A stretch of DNA of 64,000 bases from Desulfobacter latus (GTDB taxonomy: Bacteria; Desulfobacterota; Desulfobacteria; Desulfobacterales; Desulfobacteraceae). Below are positions 52,858-61,006 of the stretch, piece by piece. Numbering within the stretch: the first letter of the stretch is position 1; every line of letters begins with the position of its first letter. The position numbers were made by a program, and so were the translations under genes. Below the pieces are notes generated by a model. The model did not search any database. It saw only the letters and a list, made by a program, of their open reading frames with translations, and was not told where the DNA came from. The DNA lies in assembly GCF_013389365.1 (NCBI RefSeq), contig NZ_JACADJ010000009.1:27295-91294 (forward strand). The letters run 5' to 3'.

Positions 52858-54321
52858 TCATTGTTTGTTGTGTCCGTCAGGACATGGGGGTTCTACGCGA
52901 TTCCGTCCATTTTTCTTGGCAACATAAAGTGCTTCATCTGAACGCGCAACTAAATGATCAGATGTCTCTCCATCTAACATGGTCGCCACGCCCATACTTA
53001 TTGTGACAGATACGGATTTTCCAGAAAAGGTGATCACCAATTCTTCCACGGTTTTCCGAATTTTTTCAGCAATGCGACAGGCTCTGTCTATATCGCTATC
53101 AGGTAAAACAATCAGAAATTCCTCCCCTCCCCAACGAAAAAAAAGATCGGATTCTCTAATGCGCTGTGTTATTGTTTGCGCTAACGTTTTTAAAACCACA
53201 TCACCTGTTGGATGGCCATACGTGTCGTTAATTTCTTTGAAATAGTCTATATCAAACATGATGGCGGACAGGGGGGTTTTGCGACGTTTTGATTGACTAT
53301 GTACTTGTCGAAAAAGGACATCGAATACCTGACGATTTGCTGTGCCGGTGAGTTTATCGGTGGTGGCCATACTTTCCAGCCGTTTTTGATATCCCGCAAT
53401 AATCAGATTGACTAAAATAATAATCACCACTGAAATAACGAGACTGACGCCTAAATTGATCGTCAATGATTTCTGAATGCGCAGTTCAGCCTCATCTTCC
53501 TGCTGGGCGACAATAAGATACCAGCTGAATTCAGGAACAAGCCGACTATTGAGATAGTATTTTTTCCCATCTTTTTTATAAACAATTGAACTACTTGGAG
53601 AGGTCAAAATTTTGGGGGCAAACCTTGATAATCCCTTCATATGATGAATATTTTCCTCATCTGTATAGGAAATAGCATGCAGGGTAACGATGCCTTGTTT
53701 ATCGATAAAATAGACTTGGCGATCATAGCGATTCTTATAATATTCCATCAATTTTTGAACGGTATCTACTGCTAAGCCAACGCCGATCGCCCCGATGTAT
53801 TTACCAACATAGTCATAGACGCGGTGATTGATAAAGATGGTAAGTGAGGTTCTGTCAGCGGTATCCGTATCAACATTAATTTCATACTCTTGACGCATCT
53901 TTTGAACACGAAAATACCACCTGTCTTGTTTATCGAGTTTGCTGACGGTTTTCAACACACCGCTGGAATGATAGTATTTGCGCGAGATTTCTGACACAAA
54001 AAAACTGGTGACAGTGCCGTAATATATCTGAATTTCTTTTAAATATCGAACGATGGCGTCTTCATCATCTTCTCCATTCAGTACCCAGTCTCGGACAAAC
54101 GTATCTTTGGCCATCATTGAGGAAATAAAGATCGGCCGTAATAAATCTCTCTGGATCTCAGAATAAATATTGTCACTTGTGAGGGGTAATGTCGTTTCGG
54201 CCAATTGTGTGCTAATGGATTTATGGGCAGTAAAATAACTGATAAAACTTGTAAATAAAAATCCAAATAGTAACAAAACCGCCAGCAACAGGATAAAACG
54301 CACTTTTTTATTCCACATCAT
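52858..54321 (-). CDS. Membrane diguanylate cyclase (GGEEF) with periplasmic sensor
   Basis: 487 aa. TM1 (about 8-28), a periplasmic sensor region (about 30-285, Cache-like), TM2 (about 287-308) and a GGDEF domain (about 325-480). The catalytic loop is RWGGEEFLIVLPD. An RESD inhibitory I-site sits exactly five residues before GGEEF, so feedback by c-di-GMP is expected. Likely an active c-di-GMP synthase. Candidate effectors nearby are the MshEN-like proteins, but no direct link is shown. Confidence 0.92.
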   Translation of the reverse strand: MMWNKKVRFILLLAVLLLFGFLFTSFISYFTAHKSISTQLAETTLPLTSDNIYSEIQRDLLRPIFISSMMAKDTFVRDWVLNGEDDEDAIVRYLKEIQIYYGTVTSFFVSEISRKYYHSSGVLKTVSKLDKQDRWYFRVQKMRQEYEINVDTDTADRTSLTIFINHRVYDYVGKYIGAIGVGLAVDTVQKLMEYYKNRYDRQVYFIDKQGIVTLHAISYTDEENIHHMKGLSRFAPKILTSPSSSIVYKKDGKKYYLNSRLVPEFSWYLIVAQQEDEAELRIQKSLTINLGVSLVISVVIIILVNLIIAGYQKRLESMATTDKLTGTANRQVFDVLFRQVHSQSKRRKTPLSAIMFDIDYFKEINDTYGHPTGDVVLKTLAQTITQRIRESDLFFRWGGEEFLIVLPDSDIDRACRIAEKIRKTVEELVITFSGKSVSVTISMGVATMLDGETSDHLVARSDEALYVAKKNGRNRVEPPCPDGHNKQ

Positions 54322-54398
54322 ATTTCCTCATTATTTTTTTAAAAAATTAAGATATACTGAATTGATTTAATTTTAAACAGAAAATCAAGGAAATCCCC

Positions 54399-55487
54399 AT
54401 GCGCTCAATGTTTCAAGCCTGGTTTAATCGTCATTTTTCAAACCCTCAGATCGTTATCCTGGTGCTTTTACTTCTGTCCGGATTTTTAACGATTTTTTTG
54501 CTGGGAGCGATGTTACTCCCTGTTTTTGTCAGTATCATCATTGCTTATCTTCTCGAAGGTATTATCCAGTGGCTTGAACGGTTCAAGATCAAGAGAACCG
54601 CCTCGGTTATTGTCGTGACCATCCTGTTCATGACCTGTCTCACGCTTTCCCTGGTTGGCCTTCTTCCGCTTCTGGCAAAACAGGTGGCCCTGTTTGTTCA
54701 GGAACTTCCCTCCATGATGATTCAGGGGGAGAAGTTGTTGATAACTCAATTTGAACAACATTCAGATCTCATGAGCCGGCTTCAAATAGACTCCTTTACC
54801 AATGCCATTGCGACTGAGTTGACGAGCCAGGGTCAGCAGCTTCTTTCTTTTTCCCTGGCAGGCGTCCGAAATTTAATAACATTGATCGTCTATTTGGTAC
54901 TGGTTCCATTGTTAGTATTTTTTTTTCTGAGAGACAAATCAACGATTCTGGGATGGCTGGCCGGTTTTCTGCCTGAGGATCACAGTTTGGCAACCATTGT
55001 TTGGAATGATGTCAACCAGCAGATTTCCAATTACGTCCGGGGTAAGATCTGGGAGATTCTGATCGTCTGGGGGGTAAGTTACAGCATTTTTGCCTTGTTT
55101 GAACTCAAGTTTGCCCTGCTGATTTCTTTTTTTGTCGGCATTTCCGTACTCATCCCCTATATCGGTGCCACGATTCTGGTGCTTCCGGTTGCCCTGGTGG
55201 CCTTTATTCAATGGGGCCCGGTCCCTAAAAGCGCATATGTTGTGGGGATATACGGTATCATCCAGGCCCTGGACGGCAACCTTCTGGCGCCGCTTCTTTT
55301 GTCCGAAGTGGTGGGGCTCCACCCCGTGGCGATCATTGTTTCTTTATTGATTTTTGGCGGTTTTTGGGGTATCTGGGGGCTCTTTCTGGCCATTCCCCTG
55401 GCCACACTTGTCCATGCCGTGATCAAGGCGTGGAGAAGTGTGGGGTCCGTACGGGATGCGGTTCCGACTCAATCCGATTGGAGCTGA
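54399..55487 (+). CDS. AI-2E family transporter (PerM-like)
   Basis: 362 aa, about eight TM helices. It has the family's core patterns: LPVFVSIIIAYLLEGIIQWLER, VYLVLVPLLVFFFLRDK and PYIGATILVLPV, followed by ALDGNLLAPLLLSEVVGLHP. The family exports small molecules or ions (some move AI-2 or Na+). Substrate unknown. It runs toward the minus-strand DNRLRE gene. Confidence 0.9.
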   Translation: MRSMFQAWFNRHFSNPQIVILVLLLLSGFLTIFLLGAMLLPVFVSIIIAYLLEGIIQWLERFKIKRTASVIVVTILFMTCLTLSLVGLLPLLAKQVALFVQELPSMMIQGEKLLITQFEQHSDLMSRLQIDSFTNAIATELTSQGQQLLSFSLAGVRNLITLIVYLVLVPLLVFFFLRDKSTILGWLAGFLPEDHSLATIVWNDVNQQISNYVRGKIWEILIVWGVSYSIFALFELKFALLISFFVGISVLIPYIGATILVLPVALVAFIQWGPVPKSAYVVGIYGIIQALDGNLLAPLLLSEVVGLHPVAIIVSLLIFGGFWGIWGLFLAIPLATLVHAVIKAWRSVGSVRDAVPTQSDWS

Positions 55488-55511
55488 GTACACAATTTGG
55501 GGATCATCCGT

Positions 55512-56225
55512 TTAATGATAGGTGAATCTATCGATTTTTTTGGATGTATTAAATTTATAGAACTGAATACAATGAATCAGACAAGGAATACAAAGCAACC
55601 AAAATGAGGAAGGAAGAGGAACAGGCGTCTCCTGTCCAGTCTCAGTAATGATGCTTATGGAAGGGGGGAAAAAACCTTCTTTCGTAAAAAAAAACATATT
55701 ATCAATCTCTGACAAGGAGACAAGCAGCAAGGACAGTTGCGTGTCGTTGTCTTCTTCTTTCAATAAAGAGTCCCATTCCATATTTTTGAGTAGATTCCAT
55801 TGTAGTTCAGCAAAAGGAAAAAAATAATTTTGTCTGCCGACCAGATTGTTCTCATTCATTTCGTATGCGGGTTGATTGCTCCATGATAAGGTTTGTTCAT
55901 TCCATGAGTCATTATCAAAATGATACAATTCAATGTAGCTATTATTGGGGCCGATCCACCATCCGGTGATGAAAAGGGTTGCAGCAACAACGTATTCATC
56001 CTGACCAATAAAATCAAAGTTAAATTTTAACATTGCGGTTTTATCCCCACCGATTTGAATATAATTGAGTGCACCCATAATATTATAAGGGCTTTTTTCC
56101 CCAACGTATGTATCTTCCGTTGGAAATACTGTGTAGGTGGCCGCATTGACTATATTGACTATTATCACGCATGAAAAAAATACAGGTAAAAACAGTAAGA
56201 ATAATTGATGGATCTGCCTATTCAA
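55512..56225 (-). CDS. DNRLRE-domain secreted protein with PEP-CTERM-like end
   Basis: 237 aa. Signal peptide (cut near NAATYT), then a beta-rich DNRLRE-type domain (TEDTYVGEKSPYNIMGA, AMLKFNFDF, ATLFITGWW, WNEQTLSWSNQPAY). The C-terminus is VPLPSSFWLLCIPCL, a variant PEP-CTERM sorting tail, then a few basic residues. It would be an exported surface or EPS-associated protein processed by an exosortase not in this window. The start overlaps the PpiC stop by 8 nt. Confidence 0.78.
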   Translation of the reverse strand: MNRQIHQLFLLFLPVFFSCVIIVNIVNAATYTVFPTEDTYVGEKSPYNIMGALNYIQIGGDKTAMLKFNFDFIGQDEYVVAATLFITGWWIGPNNSYIELYHFDNDSWNEQTLSWSNQPAYEMNENNLVGRQNYFFPFAELQWNLLKNMEWDSLLKEEDNDTQLSLLLVSLSEIDNMFFFTKEGFFPPSISIITETGQETPVPLPSSFWLLCIPCLIHCIQFYKFNTSKKIDRFTYH

Positions 56226-57129
56226 TGGAATCTAATACTTTTTTAGAGATTTTAATATCAGCCTCCTTTTCGAGCTTTGCCGCCATTTCGAGAAACGCCT
56301 GGGACTCTTTCTGTTTCAGAATTTGTTTTTTTATTTCATCTTTGACCATGACAAAGGGTTTGGGTTCAGCCGGTTTGATTTTTTCAATCTTAAAAATATT
56401 ATGTCCATATTGTGTTTTGATGATTCGGCTGATCTCATTTTCCTTGAGGCTGAAAACCTCTTTTTCAATTTCAGGAAAAAATTTGCCTTTTTCGATTTCA
56501 ATTTTTCCATCATTGGCAGCAGAAGGCAAATCAATGGAATATTCCTTTATCAGGTTTATAAAGTCTTTTCCGTTTTTGATTTTTTCCATTACCTGTTCGG
56601 CTTCTTCCTGGTTTCTTAAAAGAATAACCCTGGCATCAATACGATCCGGATAAGCGAAATGCGCTGAATGCGCTTTATAAAACGCGAGCACTTCTTCATC
56701 AGTAACAGTCAATTTGGTTCCGATTTCTCTATTCAGAAACTGTTTGATCAGCATCTCGTTTTCATATGCTTTTATTCGCTTGATAAACGCTTTATTTTGC
56801 CTCATTTCATTGATACTGGGATCTTCCAGAATTAAATAACGAATAATCAGATTATGAATCAGCCGTTCCTTTTCTTCGTCAGATACAAGTTTTTTTGGGG
56901 ATTTCTTTTTAAATTGCTCAAGAACTCTGATAAATTCTGCTTTTGGTATGGGGGTATGGTTTGCCATTGCAATAATCACGTTATCTTCAGCAGATGCCTC
57001 TGCTGCCGGCGTTGTTGGTTTCCCAAACACCGGCAGGCAGATCGCGGATGAAGTCAGAAAAAGTATTGAAATAAAAATACAGATTATTCTGATTGTACGG
57101 GCAGGCGGTATGTACGGCAACCGTTTCAT
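56218..57129 (-). CDS. SurA/PpiC-type peptidyl-prolyl isomerase
   Basis: 303 aa. Signal peptide or anchor (about 10-35), a SurA-like N-terminal chaperone part (about 50-165), and a parvulin domain (about 168-255: RIDARVILLRNQEEAEQVMEKI, GKIEIEKGKFFPEIEKEVFSL, QYGHNIFKIEKI). A C-terminal helix follows. It helps fold exported proteins. In an operon with HEAT and DNRLRE genes it is probably a dedicated chaperone for the surface protein. Confidence 0.85.
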   Translation of the reverse strand: MKRLPYIPPARTIRIICIFISILFLTSSAICLPVFGKPTTPAAEASAEDNVIIAMANHTPIPKAEFIRVLEQFKKKSPKKLVSDEEKERLIHNLIIRYLILEDPSINEMRQNKAFIKRIKAYENEMLIKQFLNREIGTKLTVTDEEVLAFYKAHSAHFAYPDRIDARVILLRNQEEAEQVMEKIKNGKDFINLIKEYSIDLPSAANDGKIEIEKGKFFPEIEKEVFSLKENEISRIIKTQYGHNIFKIEKIKPAEPKPFVMVKDEIKKQILKQKESQAFLEMAAKLEKEADIKISKKVLDSIE

Positions 57130-57141
57130 ATAAAAAACTCC

Positions 57142-58560
57142 TTATAATTTTTCCAGCATCTTTTGTGCCTCTTCTCTTATATATTCGTCCTCATGATTTA
57201 ATGCCTTGGTTAACTGTTCTACATCTGAGTAATCTACAAAATGTCCGGCAAAAAACATTGCACTTCTTCTAACTTTTTCATTATCATCCCAGAGTAGATC
57301 TAAAAGGGGTTTGTACGTTTTGGGAGTTAAAGAAGATATATAAGAGCCAAAAGCCTCCTCCCTGACCTCAGCATCGGAAGATTGTAGCTTGGGTTCCAAC
57401 AGTTTTGCCACATCAGGGTCCCCCCCCCCAACTTTTCCCAGCGTTTTGATGGTTTCAATTTCCAGGTCCCTGTCTTCTGAATCCAGCAACGGTTCCAACG
57501 CTTCTTTCATGTTTTGTCGAACAGCTGCCGTCGCATACCCGGCATTCTGAGCGATGGATTGCAGATAGCTGATTTTTTGCTCCTTTTCAATAATGTCGCT
57601 GGATAAAAGATTACCGAACACCTCGGGAGCAGACGGGCTTGAGGATAGAAGAGCCAGAGATTCATCATCCAGCTGCTTGTTTGTTACGGCATTTTCCAGG
57701 ATCTGATTGTATTCGGGTATGTTTGACCGGCTCAGTGCCCAAGCTGCGTTTTTTTGTTGACGTGTTTCAGAAGATGCCAGCTTAGTTTCCAGCAACTCAG
57801 AACTTTGGGTTGGATCTAATTTGGAAAGAATACCGTAGGCCGTTCTTTGGGTTGTGACAGAGGTACTCCGGTCTAAAATTTGATTCAGATAGGGAAGAAG
57901 CTCAGGGGATTCAACAAATGATAATGCGCGAACTGCATTGAACATATCTTCTTCTCCCTGTTCTCCCTTTTCAATTAAAAAATCAGGGAGGATGGTCAAC
58001 AACTGCTCATCCATTTTTAACTTGGCCGCAGCAACGAGCGCATCGCCCCTTTGGGGATAATATTTATCTGCTGCCTTTTGTTTGAGTATATCAAACACAA
58101 TTTCAGCTGATCCATTTTGTGCGGCAAGGTGACAAAGTGCGTCAATAGCTTCTGAAACAACGGCTGGACTGTCATGATCAAGAAATGTGGTCAACTGCCC
58201 AATGCTCTCTTCCGAAGACTGCCGCCTTAGCTGCAAAATATTATAAATCAGATCGCCGTCAGAGTGGGCCGTTGACGCTGTCTCTTGCGTTTGGATTCGA
58301 TTTGGCTCGGCTTTTTGGACGACATCTGTCTGGTTCTGATTTTGGTTTTGTTTCTTTTCCGTATTGTTTTTTGTCGGCAAACCGGGATCGTTTGAAGAAA
58401 TTGGTGAGGTCAATGATTCTGCCGTTTTCAAAGGGGGGGGCGCGCTCGTTACAGTCTGTTTTTTATTAATGTAACTATTATAAATTGAAATGGAAAATAT
58501 GACGATTACAGCAACACATACCAAGCCTGTCACGATATGAATTTTCTTTTTATTATTCAT
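57142..58560 (-). CDS. HEAT-repeat protein with N-terminal membrane anchor and homopolymer tracts
   Basis: 472 aa from ATG 58560 (MNNKKKIHIVTGLV), after GAGGT. TM about 7-27, a disordered linker (about 30-100), and then HEAT/PBS-type helical repeats (about 105-472), such as SPAVVSEAIDALCHLA and DAEVREEAFGSYISS. Probably periplasmic. Two homopolymers lie in the gene: C8 at the linker start and G10 (57420-57429) inside the repeats (Gly-Gly-Gly), so slippage would switch the frame off. First gene of a three-gene operon. Confidence 0.82.
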   Translation of the reverse strand: MNNKKKIHIVTGLVCVAVIVIFSISIYNSYINKKQTVTSAPPPLKTAESLTSPISSNDPGLPTKNNTEKKQNQNQNQTDVVQKAEPNRIQTQETASTAHSDGDLIYNILQLRRQSSEESIGQLTTFLDHDSPAVVSEAIDALCHLAAQNGSAEIVFDILKQKAADKYYPQRGDALVAAAKLKMDEQLLTILPDFLIEKGEQGEEDMFNAVRALSFVESPELLPYLNQILDRSTSVTTQRTAYGILSKLDPTQSSELLETKLASSETRQQKNAAWALSRSNIPEYNQILENAVTNKQLDDESLALLSSSPSAPEVFGNLLSSDIIEKEQKISYLQSIAQNAGYATAAVRQNMKEALEPLLDSEDRDLEIETIKTLGKVGGGDPDVAKLLEPKLQSSDAEVREEAFGSYISSLTPKTYKPLLDLLWDDNEKVRRSAMFFAGHFVDYSDVEQLTKALNHEDEYIREEAQKMLEKL

Positions 58561-58599
58561 AATTTTTACCTCAGAGATGTTTAAACACAAACCGCAGAC

Positions 58600-58735
58600 T
58601 TTGGAACGAGTGGAGTATTCCAAGCTGCCTACAATATATTCTACAGTAACGTAGTTCTCAAAGAACTTAGGCTAATCAACTTGGCTTGAAAGTTATCTCT
58701 CAAGCCACTCGGTCTTTAGCCGAGGGGTTGTTGAC
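58600..58735 (-). ncRNA. Solo divergent omega-RNA-like element end
   Basis: Minus strand begins GTCAACAACCCCTCGG and keeps the fold of the IscB omega-RNAs: GTCAAC/GTTGAT closing pair, CCCCTCGG/CCGAGTGG hairpin, and a second hairpin whose stem is CTTGA/TCAAG instead of GGGCTT/AAGCCC. The GTAG..CTC.AAG..CTTAG block follows. No iscB and no right end lie nearby. Confidence 0.6.
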
Positions 58736-58780
58736 TTGTTTTTATATGCTCGGCAGGAACCGATGGAAAATTTTTTTTAA

Positions 58781-58819
58781 ATGGGAGTGCATTTGATTTA
58801 ACCTGCACTCCCATTTTTC
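58781..58819. terminator. Terminator-like hairpin
   Basis: ATGGGAGTGCA and TGCACTCCCAT form an 11-bp stem, followed on the plus strand by TTTTT. On the minus strand it lies just after the gene at 58871, so it may end that transcript. Confidence 0.5.
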
Positions 58820-58870
58820 TGTAGGTCTCAAATTTGACGACCTAAAATTAAGGAATTAATGTGGTCAATT

Positions 58871-59776
58871 TTAGGGACACATATTCTCAGTAACGTAATC
58901 AGTTCCGTAAATACCAACGTAATTAATTGCAACATTGTCCTGTCCGTAGTTGATATTTACAGTGTTGGCAGCTTCAGGAACAACAATTGTTACCTGGATC
59001 ATATCACCTTGTTTCAGGCGATACTGAGTTTCACCTGCCATGTTTACAATACCGTCTTCGGGCATAACCACTGCAATGGATTCTTCCCACAGACCTTTAG
59101 AGGTGTACTGTACATTTGCCAGAGATACGGTGGTCAGTCCAGGCAGGGTCCGGCCGTCAAGGATAAACGGTGTTTCAAAATTGGTGGAAGCAAACTCACC
59201 AGGATAAGCTCTGGCTGTGATACTGGGGTTAGCTCCAATCATCCAGAAAGTCTGTCCCCAAGGCATGATATAACGACCGCTCTGGGAAGCACCGGCGAAA
59301 GCAGCATCACCATACGGGGTAAAAGAGTTCATTTTTAGAACGCAGTCACGGATCATGATGTTAAGGTCGGTTTCCGGTTTCTTCTGAAGAATGATATTCC
59401 ACTCGAAAGTCGCACCATTATAAGCAGTTACGAGGTGAGAATTGTAACCAGGGAAGCAGGGATCAGGTTGTGCCATTCCTGCATTCTGAGAGAAACCTTC
59501 TGCCGGGATTTCTTCCTCGTTATCTACTAGATTGCCGTTTGCATCAAATACTTGCGTACCATCTTTATATGTAATAACGTAGTCGGTGAAGTCACTGTAC
59601 ATATTAATCTGGTTGCCGTTACGATCAAAATTATTGTTAATAACAAGATCTCTGGCTACGTCGTTAAAGTGGTTAACTGCATCGCACCCTACTACATCGA
59701 ACTCAGGTGCTTCACCTGCAAAGGCGGAAGTAGACATAAAAGTTACTGCAATTAGAGCCATCATAATCTTTTTCAT
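58871..59776 (-). CDS. Secreted protein of unknown family
   Basis: 301 aa from ATG 59776 (MKKIMMALIAVTFMSTSAFA), with AGGAGA upstream; signal peptide cut after AFA. The mature part is beta-rich (TFEWNIILQKKPETD, TVSLANVQYTSKGLW, VNINYGQDNVAINYVGIY) and has three Cys that may form disulfides. I do not recognise the family. It lies behind two other exported-protein genes in the same direction, suggesting a surface or extracellular role. Confidence 0.8.
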   Translation of the reverse strand: MKKIMMALIAVTFMSTSAFAGEAPEFDVVGCDAVNHFNDVARDLVINNNFDRNGNQINMYSDFTDYVITYKDGTQVFDANGNLVDNEEEIPAEGFSQNAGMAQPDPCFPGYNSHLVTAYNGATFEWNIILQKKPETDLNIMIRDCVLKMNSFTPYGDAAFAGASQSGRYIMPWGQTFWMIGANPSITARAYPGEFASTNFETPFILDGRTLPGLTTVSLANVQYTSKGLWEESIAVVMPEDGIVNMAGETQYRLKQGDMIQVTIVVPEAANTVNINYGQDNVAINYVGIYGTDYVTENMCP

Positions 59777-59984
59777 TGTTTTCTCTCCTAATCTTTTCAT
59801 GTTTTTTTAATTCTTTCTTTGCTAACCTAACATGCTGCTTTTTAAAACAACGGAATAATTATCTGCGTCTTATCACCTCCCTTCTTAATAAAAGTTTATG
59901 TGTATCAAACAGAGCAATTTCTGTTCACCTGTCAAATGTCAAATCAACTTTTTGCCAGACCGCACATGCTTAAGACGGACGATT

Positions 59985-60932
59985 CTAATTAAAAGCGCGT
60001 CTGCGTCTAATAAAACTGATACCTGCAACCCCTGAGATCATTAAAAGAAGGGATGAGGGTACAGGTGTGTGGGTCGTGGATGCGTCACTCCACGAGGCTG
60101 TGACCATAATCGGATTTTCTGAATCACCGAGGAGAAATTCATTACCACTGAATGCATCTGCAATCACAGCACCATTTTCAATCCAGGTGTTGTCGAGTAT
60201 GGCCGCAATCGTTAATGATGTCGTTACACTATAATAGTAGTCTCCTTCTTTTCCGAAACTTCCGGGCTGGGTGCTAATAATGGCCGATTCGGAAAGATTA
60301 TCAGAGGACAGCTCAAGGGACGCAAGATTAACATTGGCAACAGTTGAGCCTGACTGCGAAAACGTACCTTCGTTTACCGTTACTGAGGCTCTAATCGAAT
60401 AATCGCTGAAGACGTCGGTGTCCAAGAGATCAAAAAAGATTTCACCAAGATCCAAGGAGCCGGTGATCTGCATCGTCGAGCCAACGGGGTCAGTATAATA
60501 TTGTGTGAATTGGGCTGTAATCTGTTGCTCGGCCTCTACACCGGGTGTGTCTGTTGAACTGCCGGTAAATCCCTCATAGGTCATACCGGCGTAAGCGCTG
60601 GAATAAAGAACACCGTCACTAATACCTGAGGAGGCAGTCGCACTTCCGCTAAAAGTTACTCCGGAATGGCCGGACGGATAACTATTGCCACCAAAAGTTG
60701 CAGCTTCGAAGTTATCAGAATAGGAATGATTATTCTCGCTGCTGACAGAACTACCCACTCTATTGCCTACCGTCACCATACCATGATAGAAATTAGGATA
60801 AAATAAATCCGCATAGTTTACTATGTTAGTTTTTGATGCATTGGAATACGGTGTCAAGGCCGCATGGGCTGGTGACTGCAAAAATAGAGGCAGTACCAAA
60901 ATAATTACTAAAAAAAATACATTTTTCTTCAT
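59985..60932 (-). CDS. PEP-CTERM sorting-domain protein
   Basis: 315 aa from ATG 60932 (MKKNVFFLVIILVLPLF), with AGGAG upstream. Signal peptide ends near AHAAL. Ser/Thr/Gly-rich beta domain without Cys. The C-terminus TPVPSSLLLMISGVAGISF followed by IRRRR is a standard PEP-CTERM tail (Pro-x-x motif, TM, basic end). It should be cleaved by exosortase/EpsH and linked to the outer surface or EPS. It follows the subtilase gene. Confidence 0.85.
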   Translation of the reverse strand: MKKNVFFLVIILVLPLFLQSPAHAALTPYSNASKTNIVNYADLFYPNFYHGMVTVGNRVGSSVSSENNHSYSDNFEAATFGGNSYPSGHSGVTFSGSATASSGISDGVLYSSAYAGMTYEGFTGSSTDTPGVEAEQQITAQFTQYYTDPVGSTMQITGSLDLGEIFFDLLDTDVFSDYSIRASVTVNEGTFSQSGSTVANVNLASLELSSDNLSESAIISTQPGSFGKEGDYYYSVTTSLTIAAILDNTWIENGAVIADAFSGNEFLLGDSENPIMVTASWSDASTTHTPVPSSLLLMISGVAGISFIRRRRAFN

Positions 60933-61006
60933 TTTACCTCTCCTTTTCATTTTCATTCTCTTTAATTAATAGAATTGCTTTCTTATAACGCCAAATGTTG
61001 CTCAAA

